A stretch of DNA of 14,913 bases from Phoronis ovalis (Eukaryota; Phoronida; Phoronidae), in contig JAOXYB010030033.1 in NCBI GenBank assembly GCA_028565635.1, positions 1 through 14,913 of the forward strand, in the 5' to 3' direction. How positions within the stretch are numbered: position 1 is the stretch's first letter; each line of letters opens with the position of its first letter. Positions 1 through 8,600 of the stretch are shown here, one piece after another. The position numbers and the translations under genes were made by a program. The notes below the pieces were generated by a model, which was given only the letters and a program-made list of their open reading frames with translations, was not told the origin of the DNA and ran no database searches.

Positions 1-23
1 ATATTTGTTAATACATCTTTCAG

Positions 24-76
24 ATGTCAACAAGGATAAAGTGATCCAGTGGGCGGATTTTCAAATGGCAATAGAT
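24..76 (+). CDS. Gene 1 exon: EF-hand 1 loop
   Basis: The acceptor CAG ends at 23 and the donor GTGAGT starts at 77. This 53-nt exon begins with the last two bases of a split Asp codon and encodes VNKDKVIQWADFQMAID. It is the same length and phase as gene 2 exon 2 (7502-7554). Confidence 0.9.
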
Positions 77-2405
77 GTGAGTATCTCCTGAATTACTTTC
101 AGCAAGCACGACTAGTTGTTGATAGCTGTACCATTTCTTAGTACCACTAAGATATTTTAAAAATTTTTAATTACAGAAACAAGACATGTAATTAATTTTG
201 TTGAATAAATTCCGCGCATGCGCAGTACTTGTAATAATAGATTTAGAACTTTATTTTCTCCAAGCACTGATCTGATTTTTGTAGAAAATTAGCAAAATGC
301 ATAATTGGACAAAAGGAAGTTTGAAACATACAATGGCTGTTGAGACGCTGGAACTGATTTGGAACCAAATGAAGTTGGATGTAGATGTAGACGGGGTGAG
401 TATCTAACCTTCAAACATATATTTATAGGACCATGCATTGGATCCAAATAAGCGTCTGAATTAGTTATAGCAAAACAGGCAGTCTTCTAAAGCATTTAGC
501 CGGAATGCTTTTTCATTGAATTATGGTGTGTCCAAATCGAACCTAGTTAACGAGAACCTGCGATTGGAGTTATAAAACATGCACACTGGTGTGATGCTGA
601 AGGTTTCTACAAGTTCTTAATGGTTGAGCCATAGGATTGCATCCTACTTTATACTTTAGCAATGCTTAGTCTACTCCCATACTCATGGGGGTCCGACTGA
701 AATCAAGGGCTGGTACGCATGTGCGTGAACAAAAACGCGTCAAAAAGGATGATTTTTAAAAACAAAGCACGTTAACTTTCGTTACCCATTTAGGGTTACA
801 TTTTCGATAAAATATACAAAAGGGTACCTTATTTGATTAACTGTACGGGTTTTGGATATCGAAATCGATCAAGCCCCGGATCAAAACCGCCCTTGATAGC
901 CACCAACCTTCTAAGTTCGAGTGAATTTCCCATAATTCCAATTTCAGGACATTTTCCAAAAACAAATTCTCAACGCATTTAGGGTATTTAAAATTTCTTC
1001 CAATTTGTGAAAAGGGGTCAAAATTTAAAAATGGGGAAACGGATTTAGGTGCTTTTTCAAAAACCCATTCACGCACATGGGTACCAGTACTATATTTGAG
1101 TCGGACCCCGGGAACGAACTGCCCTTAGTTACCATGTGACTCTCACCCTCAATCTTACTTCTAAACCTTACGCTGCCATTACGTGCTGTTAAATTATAAC
1201 TAGAGTAAGGCATATACGAACAAGTGTTGTTGCGTTTTGCTGCATCATGTACGAACAAGTAAGTAGCCTACACTTGTATTTTTGCTGCAATTAGTTTGAT
1301 ATCTGAATGTCATCTGCTTTGTTTGCTATAATGTAGGATGCCAAAGTGACTACTGAGGAATGGTTTCACATGTGGACCGAATTTGTCAATCCAGCTAATG
1401 CAAACACGAATCTTCCAGAATGGCTACAGAAATATCAAACATTCATGTTTGAAGTTAACGATGCATCAGGTACTACATGTATATGGATCTAGCTTTTTGC
1501 CGATTAACTCTTATGAGGTGCGCGTTGTTAACCTATTCATCTATTCTGGTCAGCTGATGAAATCTTGTAAACTCGTAGAAAGGGGCATAAGATTATAATT
1601 TTACCATAAAGCGAGGCTAGTGTACAGAAGGTTGGGGATAAGGTTATGGTCATTGACACAACGCAAGACTAGTGTTCAAAGGGTTTGTCGACTTGGATTT
1701 AGACGACAAATCTTGAAATATCCTCGATATGCATGTTTAAATATTTCAGCTGATGATGTAATAGACAAAGATGAATTTACTCTGGTGTACACCTACTTTG
1801 GAATTCCGAAGGCGAACTGCCGGGAAGCCTTCGACAAGATTTCCAACGTAAGTTGCATCCCTGATTCATTATGTTATAACAATGTTTACTGCAGTGCATT
1901 GTCCTTGTCTTTTAGTAAGATACATATATGACATACATAATCACTAGCATATAGCAGAACTCTAGGAAGTATCACCGTCCACGGTGTGATAGTTAAATTA
2001 CCCAGCAAACAACCAACTAAATTTAGAACCACGTGTACCTTGTAAAGTCCAGCTGATCCAATAACTGCTCATGTGCTTGTAACTGTTCTTTTAATTGATA
2101 TATGAAAATGACGTCACAAATCAAAAAATGCGCGACGTGAATAGACGCTATTGCATGGGAGAGCAGCTTTAAGAACATGCATGTACACACCGTGTTATCA
2201 TACAGTTTGATATAATCTTTAATACAATAGTAAGCTCATCAGGAATAGACATATGGAAACACTGTGATAATTTGTTTATTATTACTTGCAGGGTGGAAAA
2301 ACTAAGATAGACAGAGCGGAATATGCACGCCTCTGGAAGGAATACTTCGTCACAAATGATCCTAAGAGTAATGCTAATTATCTCTTTGGACTCAATAAGT
2401 TTTAG
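24..2405 (+). CDS. Calexcitin-like EF-hand protein, gene 1 (5'-partial, five exons visible)
   Basis: Joined exons 24-76, 285-395, 1337-1469, 1750-1847 and 2292-2405 give 168 complete residues plus the end of a split Asp codon; the first exon is upstream of the window. All introns are GT-AG with phases 1 (entering), 0, 0, 1, 0. The product is a four-EF-hand protein of the calexcitin / sarcoplasmic calcium-binding family, cytosolic, binding Ca2+. Loop 1 reads DVNKDKVIQWAD (Lys at position 6, Asp at 12). Loop 2 is DVDGDAKVTTEE and loop 3 is DASADDVIDKDE. The fourth loop (SNGGKTKIDRAE) lacks the usual acidic ligands. Family hallmarks include LPEWLQKY, FGIPKANC and the C-terminal RLWKEYFV...NYLFG. 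From memory, squid calexcitin has very similar segments and three functional Ca2+ sites. Calexcitin is reported to modulate K+ channels and neuronal excitability; that role here is inference. Gene 2 downstream is a paralogue. Confidence 0.9.
77..284 (+). other. Gene 1 intron with an NRF-1-like palindrome
   Basis: A 208-nt GT-AG intron, AT-rich except for CGCGCATGCGCA at 213-224. That 12-mer agrees fully with the NRF-1 consensus YGCGCAYGCGCR. Whether it works as an intronic regulatory site is unknown. Confidence 0.8.
285..395 (+). CDS. Gene 1 exon: linker and start of EF-hand 2
   Basis: This 111-nt, 37-codon exon follows a TTTTTGTAG acceptor and ends in GGG before GTGAGT. It encodes KISKMHNW near its start and ends in LDVDVDG, so the intron cuts EF-hand loop 2 after its fourth position. 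It aligns without gaps to the first 37 codons of gene 2 exon 3. Confidence 0.88.
688..729 (+). repeat. Left terminal inverted repeat of the 688-1109 element
   Basis: Starts GGGGTCCGACT and ends GGTACGCATGTGCGTGAA. The G-rich tip may include one more G at 687. Confidence 0.7.
1068..1109 (-). repeat. Right terminal inverted repeat of the 688-1109 element
   Basis: On the minus strand it starts GGGGTCCGACT and ends GGTACCCATGTGCGTGAA. There are six mismatches to the left copy, mostly clustered at positions 12 to 22 of the repeat. Confidence 0.7.
1337..1469 (+). CDS. Gene 1 exon: rest of EF-hand 2, linker, start of EF-hand 3
   Basis: This 133-nt exon follows ATGTAG and ends at TCAG before GTACTA, a weaker donor. 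It begins DAKVTTEEW, completing loop 2, continues through MWTEF and LPEWLQKY, and ends in FEVNDAS plus one base (phase 1). The linker between MWTEF and LPEW is seven residues shorter than in gene 2. Confidence 0.88.
1750..1847 (+). CDS. Gene 1 exon: EF-hand 3 and following helix
   Basis: This 98-nt exon lies between ATTTCAG and GTAAGT. It completes loop 3 (DASADDVIDKDE) and encodes FGIPKANCREAFDKISN. Gene 2 exon 5 has the same length and phase, and 15 of 33 residues are identical by hand alignment, including the split Ala. Confidence 0.92.
1980..2194. repeat. Possible small inverted-repeat element
   Basis: It is bounded by CACGGTGTG and its reverse complement CACACCGTG. No coding content or target-site duplication is visible. 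The 9-bp ends are short, so this is tentative. Confidence 0.3.
2109..2116. promoter_or_regulatory. Consensus CRE palindrome TGACGTCA
   Basis: An exact match to the palindromic CREB-binding core, in the last intron of gene 1. A related GACGTGA lies at 2134-2140. Function is inferred from motif identity only, and the site may belong to an inserted repeat. Confidence 0.35.
2292..2405 (+). CDS. Gene 1 terminal coding exon: degenerate EF-hand 4 and C-terminus
   Basis: This exon follows ACTTGCAG and ends with TAG at 2403-2405; its 114 nt equal gene 2 exon 6. It encodes GGKTKIDRAEYARLWKEYF and the conserved calexcitin-type C-terminus NYLFGLNKF. The fourth EF loop has Ser, Gly and Lys at the normal metal-binding positions 1, 3 and 5, so it probably does not bind Ca2+. 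Confidence 0.92.
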   Translation, partial: GGKTKIDRAEYARLWKEYFVTNDPKSNANYLFGLNKF

Positions 2406-2735
2406 GTCCTTGTATTTTTAAATGATCGATTCTACATGTTGTCAAAATAGTAGATATAAATTTTAGACTTTTTTAAAATCCTTTAATATTTGTCTTTGTA
2501 AATAGAAAATAGCACTTAATAGATGAGCTTAAAATCGGAACTTGAACTGAGAAGTGCGTTAAACAGAAATGTTGTACAAAACGCTGTTTCTTGTCGATTT
2601 TTAAAAACGTAACACAAAATAGAAGTACTTTAGAAGTAAGCAACTGTGTAAGTTGCATAAATTCTTTAGGAATATATCAATATGTAACTGAAAATCGTAG
2701 TAGAATTAATACTCTAGATGATGCTTCATGATTTT

Positions 2736-2741
2736 AATAAA
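2736..2741 (+). terminator. Candidate polyadenylation signal for gene 1
   Basis: AATAAA about 330 nt after the gene 1 stop codon, the first canonical hexamer I see downstream. A second AATAAA at 2895-2900 is an alternative. Confidence 0.5.
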
Positions 2742-3270
2742 GCTGTAGTAACCACTAGAACATGTTTGCTCATCACTACAAACTAATAATAACACGCTGC
2801 CTTTTGTCTGCTTCACAAATATTTTCTGGCTTGTAGGTAGGTTTATGCTTTACTTTCAAGTTTATTTGAGATGTATCAAAATATGACTTAATTTAATAAA
2901 TATTATTCTACACGATAAGCAAATTTCTTGTTATTATATTTAATATTCAAATCCCCAGGGTTTTATTTTTAACAGGGACATCCAAGATAGTCTTTCTGAA
3001 AACGTAAATAAACGCGTTGCAATACTTTACAGCTGATTAACTTTCAATCTAGAATATATATAAATATTACAATTAAAGTAATGGACAAGCACAACTATGT
3101 AAGAATGCTGCAATAGGTGTCGCTACCTACAACTTGATAATTCTAATTGATTTTCCCATCCACCACAATAGTGACGTATTATCTTCTGGTAAATAGACTC
3201 TTCGCGGTAAATTAAGTTCAGTCATTGTCCTAATTTTTCGCGCAGTCTTAACACATTAACTTTGGTGTGA

Positions 3271-3281
3271 CCACTAGGTGG
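3271..3281 (+). promoter_or_regulatory. CTCF-like core motif
   Basis: CCACTAGGTGG matches the core of the vertebrate/insect CTCF consensus, but the next bases (AAT) depart from the usual CAG or CGC. It lies between the two calexcitin paralogues. Confidence 0.25.
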
Positions 3282-5441
3282 AATTAGTGAGAAATACAAA
3301 GAAACCTTTGTTAGGTTGTATCTTGCATATAATCCCCTCTATTTTTATAAAAAATGAAATTTTCAAATTTGTGATTTCTCTCACTTTATAGCCACTTTCG
3401 AATTGAAATGTCCCCATGGCTACCCAGGAACAAAAACAAACAGAAAAGAAAAAATGCTTATTACTACACTGAACGCACTTATTCGGCTATGCAGCCAGTG
3501 AGAACAGATGAACTGATGGCTGCAATTGGCTGCTTAATGTACATATATGATCTGCAGTTTCAATTTCCTGAACTCGCTTTAATAGGGGTAAAACTGCAAT
3601 TCATAGTTAGTCTGTTTGTAGTTTTCTGTTACTAAAACAAAATGTCTATTTTTCAAATCCTGAGTGTTGATTTATAAGTAATGTATTTCAATACAGTGTA
3701 AGGAATCCTTACTGCGTCCTAAATATTGTGATTTTTAAATTTTGTTTTTGGTTTCGAATAAAAAACATTTTATTCTCAAAAAATCTTCAGTATATATATA
3801 AATGTACAGATTTATTTTTGGCTGGAACCTTGTGTACATAACTGGAATAGGATTGCAGATCTATAGAATATGTTACATGGTTCATAAATATAATCATACC
3901 TGTGTATTCGTTAAAAAAACTGACAAATATGACAAAAATAACTTGCAATTTTTTAACCTATAAATATGGCAGCCAAAGGCTGAGTTTATATTGTCATAAA
4001 GATGTATACCGATGTTGCGGATGCATATAATTTTATGAGATATATATATTTTATGCATAATTTACGTAAAAAAGCTCTTAAAGAAGAAAGGCCACACGCG
4101 CTCACTCGAGACTATGAGACCTATAGCTCCGCTATCTCATTCCTGCATCGAGGCTCTAGGAATCGACCATGCGATAAAATCCTTACATAATGCTTGTTTG
4201 TTAATATTCAATGATATAAACCATCACATCCTTTGATTCAATCGCTGATACTAATTACAAACAGGTGATTCTATACTATATAGAGAGTAGAATGTTCATT
4301 TGTATAATAACCCTAAAGTAATATTTATTCAGATTACACTTTATTAATATTACCTACATCAATGATGACAAGTAACAGCTTGTGAATGTACATTTGTTTC
4401 ACACCACAGTACTGTATTCTAACAGTGCAGCTGTAAAATGCTCCATCCATCGGAAACTGAATATAACATCATGTTGCTGCAATTTATGTTTCTAAAGCTG
4501 TTCAATTTATGATTGCATTAAATATAATGAGACAAATTAAATGATTAAATAACCTCTACGTGTCGCAGCTAGTTTTATGCATCAATTTAACTTTAAAATA
4601 ACATGATAACTCAATTAATGGAACAAATATAGGGATTTATTTAAATATTCATTCTTACAAGGAGTGAAGTCGGAAGTCATTTGCAAACCGTTAATAACCA
4701 ATGTTTTAACGATAATACCATATTAGTGCTATCTGATTATCATTTTTACCACGATCATTTCTCATTAATCATACATGTCATATATAGCGACAAGTGCCTT
4801 GATTTACTATAACTTTTCCCGGATATAGGCTATGGAAAATGTGAACAGATCGAAATTTTTTATCATAGTAAATAAATATGACAAATAATGTATGAATTGA
4901 AATATCCGCACTTATTCTGTTCTATTAAACATTGACAAGCTATTTATTTCTAGATTTAAAGAAACCTATTTTATTTAATTGATACAAGCATTGATTCATT
5001 TTAGGAAAGTCATCTGGTTTCCTAGGCAACTGAGTTATTAATGTACTTTGATAATTACTCATTTTCTTGCAATCGATTTAAAGTTTCAGACCTAATATTT
5101 AGGAGCATCTCAAATTAACGAAAAGGAATTTTAGAATATTATAAATATATTGCAGGCATCATATGTATAGTTTTCAATAACATTGGTTGTAAGCAAACGA
5201 TAAGGGTTTCTTCAATACACAGAAATCCCGGATGGAAATCCACTAAAGAACTATCATTACTTACTATTGTTAAACTGTAAAGCTATTGTTTCTGATTATA
5301 TCTATCACTAAAATTTGTAATATAAGTAAATGGATTAGCGAAACATGGTGCCATCACCCGCTGTCATCAACGGGCAATGTTGGATATTACTGAAAATACA
5401 GCCTCTCACGATGCAATAAAGATACCCGGATGCAATGAATG

Positions 5442-5538
5442 ATTGGTCGACTGCAAATCGTAGTCTATTGCGCAAATAGACAGCTGTTGTAAATACGAGA
5501 TATACTCATCAATACTTTGTAAACAATAGAAGCACAAC
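5442..5538 (+). promoter_or_regulatory. Presumed proximal promoter / 5' UTR of gene 2
   Basis: This stretch contains a reverse CCAAT box (ATTGG, 5442-5446), a palindromic TTGCGCAA C/EBP or PAR-bZIP-like site (5468-5475) and a CAGCTG E-box (5481-5486). No convincing TATA box or start site can be assigned, and an untranslated first exon further upstream is possible. Confidence 0.3.
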
Positions 5539-5665
5539 ATGGGCAATTCTGTGTCAAACACTTTCGATGAAGCTACAGGGAAGATTAAAAACGTGTTTAA
5601 GTCAAAGCCAGAGCTGTCAGAGTTTATGAAGAGAAAACTACTTCATGAATTTCACACTTTCTTCG
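5539..5665 (+). CDS. Gene 2 exon 1: myristoylation-type N-terminus and first EF helix
   Basis: A 127-nt exon encoding residues 1-42 plus one base of Asp43, with donor GTAAGT. It begins MGNSVSNTF, continues through the basic segment GKIKNVFKSK (14-23) and ends in the EF-1 entering helix LLHEFHTFF. Confidence 0.93.
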
Positions 5666-8600
5666 GTAAGTAACCAGCATTAATACTTAGTTTTGCCTCA
5701 GAGAATTGAGTGCATTAGTCAATTGAATGCAACAGCTTAGATTTATTGATAACGGTTTGATGAAACCTTCTCTTGAAAATATGTTTAGTACATTTCACTC
5801 TTTGAATTACTCGTCATAGTTGTTAGAGTTAAAAATCCCTATAATGGAAGAATAAACCCATCTTAACTAAGCATGTCAACTAAGGACATTGAATAAACGT
5901 TCATGTCGGGGTTCATGTCCTGGGCGTTTATGCGAATGTATGTACCTTATTCTATATTGTAGCGTGATAATAAAAATCATCTTTTGTATTTTAAACAAAA
6001 CATTCACTCATGTTTATAAAATGTTTCAGTTTTTTAAACTAAAATATTTAGAATAGATTATGAAACTGATGAATAGTACAAATTGTCTTTCGGGTCAAAC
6101 CCCTGTAACGCCTGCATGATGCACCTGTCTTCATATACAAGCCAGCATGTCTCTGCTTGTTTCCTTATATTATTTTTAATAAGAATATAAACGCCATTGT
6201 TCAAGATGTTGGTTAAAAAGCTAAGTTAAATTATTATACAGTATATTGTTTTGTGGAATGGATCATTTCTGCAATAAAACTATCTCTTATGCCTATCAAT
6301 AAAATCAGTTCCAATCCCTATAGGTAATCATATTTGCGCAAGTGAATATCAGAAGTATAAATAGAAAGCAGCTGTTTTAATAAAACATATATCTAAATGA
6401 AAAATATTAGGAATAAAACCATACAAGGCTTCATTAAGCCAAAGCCATCATTGATTGTATTTTTCTAAATTTCAAATTAGGAAAAAGGTAAGTATTTATT
6501 AATATTGCTTCATATTACTAGCACAATATATGATATCGACGTTAGAGGCATCAGCACTGTCTGCACACTAAATACGAAATATAATTTTGTAATTTTCAAT
6601 GATATATGATCCCATTAATGTCATGCTTACTCTGTGTTACAAAAACATGTAATATTCATGTTGTCAACACTGAATCAATCACCTGCACTGGCACTTATTT
6701 GTATCATTTTTTATTTTTTATTTCTGGCAATCAATTCAAAAGCAGAAACTAATCGCAACCGTTAAAATTGCCTTATATAATACACCTTGGCACACTAGCT
6801 TAAAAAGAAACTGTTAATGGAGAAAGAAAGGTGCTAATTGTTGGAGTTTTATCATATCCTTGAACAAAGATAATAGTTCAGTGCTCAGAGTCATCAGCCT
6901 TTAAATGTATAGAAAAAACCCTGATTATTATGTAATCCATTAATTATTTTTCAGTTAATTTTGGAGATTCTGAAAGCAACCATAGCATTTTGTGTGTGCC
7001 CGGGCCCGGTTGTGAGCACTATCAAATCTTGGACTATTAAAGTTATAATAGTTCCAGATCATAAAACCATCATTTCTTGTTATACTACTTGTGAAAACAT
7101 CTCTTACAGACATATTTAAAAAAAACATTATAAGTTGTAGTTTCTTAGCACCAATATGCTATCTGAATGTTAAATAAAAACCAAAGACATGTACTTGATA
7201 ATATTAGTAATGCTAGTAATGCTACGAATTATAAATGTTTGTAAGTTCTTTAATTATTAGCTGCCATTCATACTATTGTTGTAAGTGTGTCCACGCCAAT
7301 ATGTATGGTCAGGGTAGTAGACAGCTTTCAGACAGCTGTATCATACCAATTTTATTATAAAAACATAATTATACTTAATAATTAATGTTAAACTCTCTCC
7401 TCTGTTTCTGGTTTTATACGTCACTGTAAATTTCCGTTTAAATTTATTGCTTGTGAACACACAGTAGTATTTTACATACAGTAGTTTTATTGTTATTTTA
7501 GATCTCAATAAAGATGGTCAGTTGGAATGGAAAGATTTTGAGATTGCTCGCCAGGTAATGATAAGCGGCCCGCATATACAGTTAGTGTAATACAGGTACA
7601 ATACCCCATCTACAGAAAGAGATTACATGATGGGAGTCTTAATACGGGTGAATTACAGCAGTACACATCACAAACTTGGAAAACATTTGTTACCTGTAGT
7701 AAATATAAGTTAACAGGGAACATCGTCAGTTTTAGAGGATCATTTTAAGCTGCATTAAACTGGTTACTTCTGGAACCGAAGTTTAAATTTAGCCAGCTTA
7801 TATATGACTGTATGTTAGTGAATATTTTATCTGTATATCATAGCACGTCCTCCTTCGCGAATAAAAAAGTCTAGGGTACTAGTGTCACTTCTGATTTGCA
7901 TTAATTTTTTCGTAAGACCTTTAAGTTTGAATGACATCCTGAACGACATGATTGGTCAGTTTATCACTTTAATTTATTAATGAATCCCACAGGAGTAAGC
8001 AATGTTTACTTTCCCTATACTAAATGAAAAAAAAAAAATAAATTATAGATATTCATTAAGGGATAGGGGAATTGAAATGATTTGCACATACATCATAAAA
8101 AATGCTTTACATAAAGCGTGAGAGTTCATTGCCTATACTGAAATTTGGAATATCAAAAATTGATTAAAGTTTTTCGACTGATTAATGTAGGTATTATCCC
8201 TCACGCAGATAAAAAAACGCATAGAAACCCTTTTTCAACTTTTAAAAATTATCGTGTCAACACATGTCACTTTATCTTACGGCGTTCGATTTATAAAAAA
8301 TAAATGTTAAGTATGTATACATACAGGGAGATGATTGAGATAGATATATATGCTCTTAATTAATATAATGCGGGCTTCTCTCATTTGTACTGGACCCACT
8401 CAATAGAAAAGGCGTAGCACATGACAGTTCCATATTTTCAAAATCACACCCTAAGCAAGGATATTTTCAGAATTTTTTATTAAAAAGCTAGGATGTTCCT
8501 ATGTGAAAAACACACCCTTTTAAATTTTCAAGGAGGTCATGGAAGTAATTCGTGCGAAGATGAAATTCTTGTCGGCAAGTGAATTTTTTTTAATGTATGC

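Larger units (their letters stand above)
688..1109. mobile_element. MITE-like non-autonomous element with ~42-bp terminal inverted repeats
   Basis: The left end 688-729 begins GGGGTCCGACT and closes with CATGTGCGTGAA. The right end 1068-1109 is its reverse complement at 36 of 42 positions by hand count. The interior is non-coding in appearance and contains a repeated CATTTAGGGT (787-796 and 976-985), with a related GGATTTAGGTG just before the right end. No transposase is present and I see no clear target-site duplication, so it could be a MITE, a foldback element or part of a larger repeat. It lies inside a gene 1 intron and is removed by splicing. Confidence 0.65.
396..1336 (+). other. Gene 1 intron carrying an inserted inverted-repeat element
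   Basis: A 941-nt GT-AG intron within EF-hand loop 2. Nearly half of it is the 688-1109 element. The flanks at 396-687 and 1110-1336 show no coding sign. Confidence 0.8.
1848..2291 (+). other. Gene 1 last intron, with inverted repeat and CRE motif
   Basis: A 444-nt GT-AG intron. CACGGTGTG at 1980-1988 is repeated in inverted orientation at 2186-2194, bounding about 215 bp that may be a small inserted element. Inside it, TGACGTCA (2109-2116) is a full palindromic cAMP-response element core. Confidence 0.7.
2406..5538. other. Gene 1 3' UTR and intergenic spacer
   Basis: AT-rich sequence between the gene 1 stop and the gene 2 start. It holds polyadenylation hexamers (2736, 2895), a CTCF-like CCACTAGGTGG (3271-3281) and short AT microsatellite-like tracts such as TATATATATA near 3790. 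Short open frames at 3408-3635 and 4002-4190 have no splice context or recognised domain. The last ~200 bases before 5539 are the presumed promoter and 5' UTR of gene 2. Confidence 0.6.

Noticed and set aside
837-1076. 79-codon minus-strand open frame
   Set aside because: It lies wholly inside the inverted-repeat element and overlaps its right terminal repeat. No domain is recognisable and its frame is likely a by-product of the repeat.
1025-1258. 77-codon minus-strand open frame
   Set aside because: It runs from the repeat element into plain intron sequence and shows no domain.
1620-1931. 103-codon plus-strand open frame taken as a gene
   Set aside because: It only contains the real 98-nt gene 1 exon at 1750-1847, read through its acceptor and donor into flanking introns.
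4002-4190. 62-codon plus-strand open frame
   Set aside because: No recognised domain, AT-driven composition and no splice or promoter context beyond a chance ATG.
6085-6105. tRNA or SINE B-box-like GGGTCAAACCC
   Set aside because: No matching A box at the right distance and no cloverleaf. The string is a short chance palindrome.
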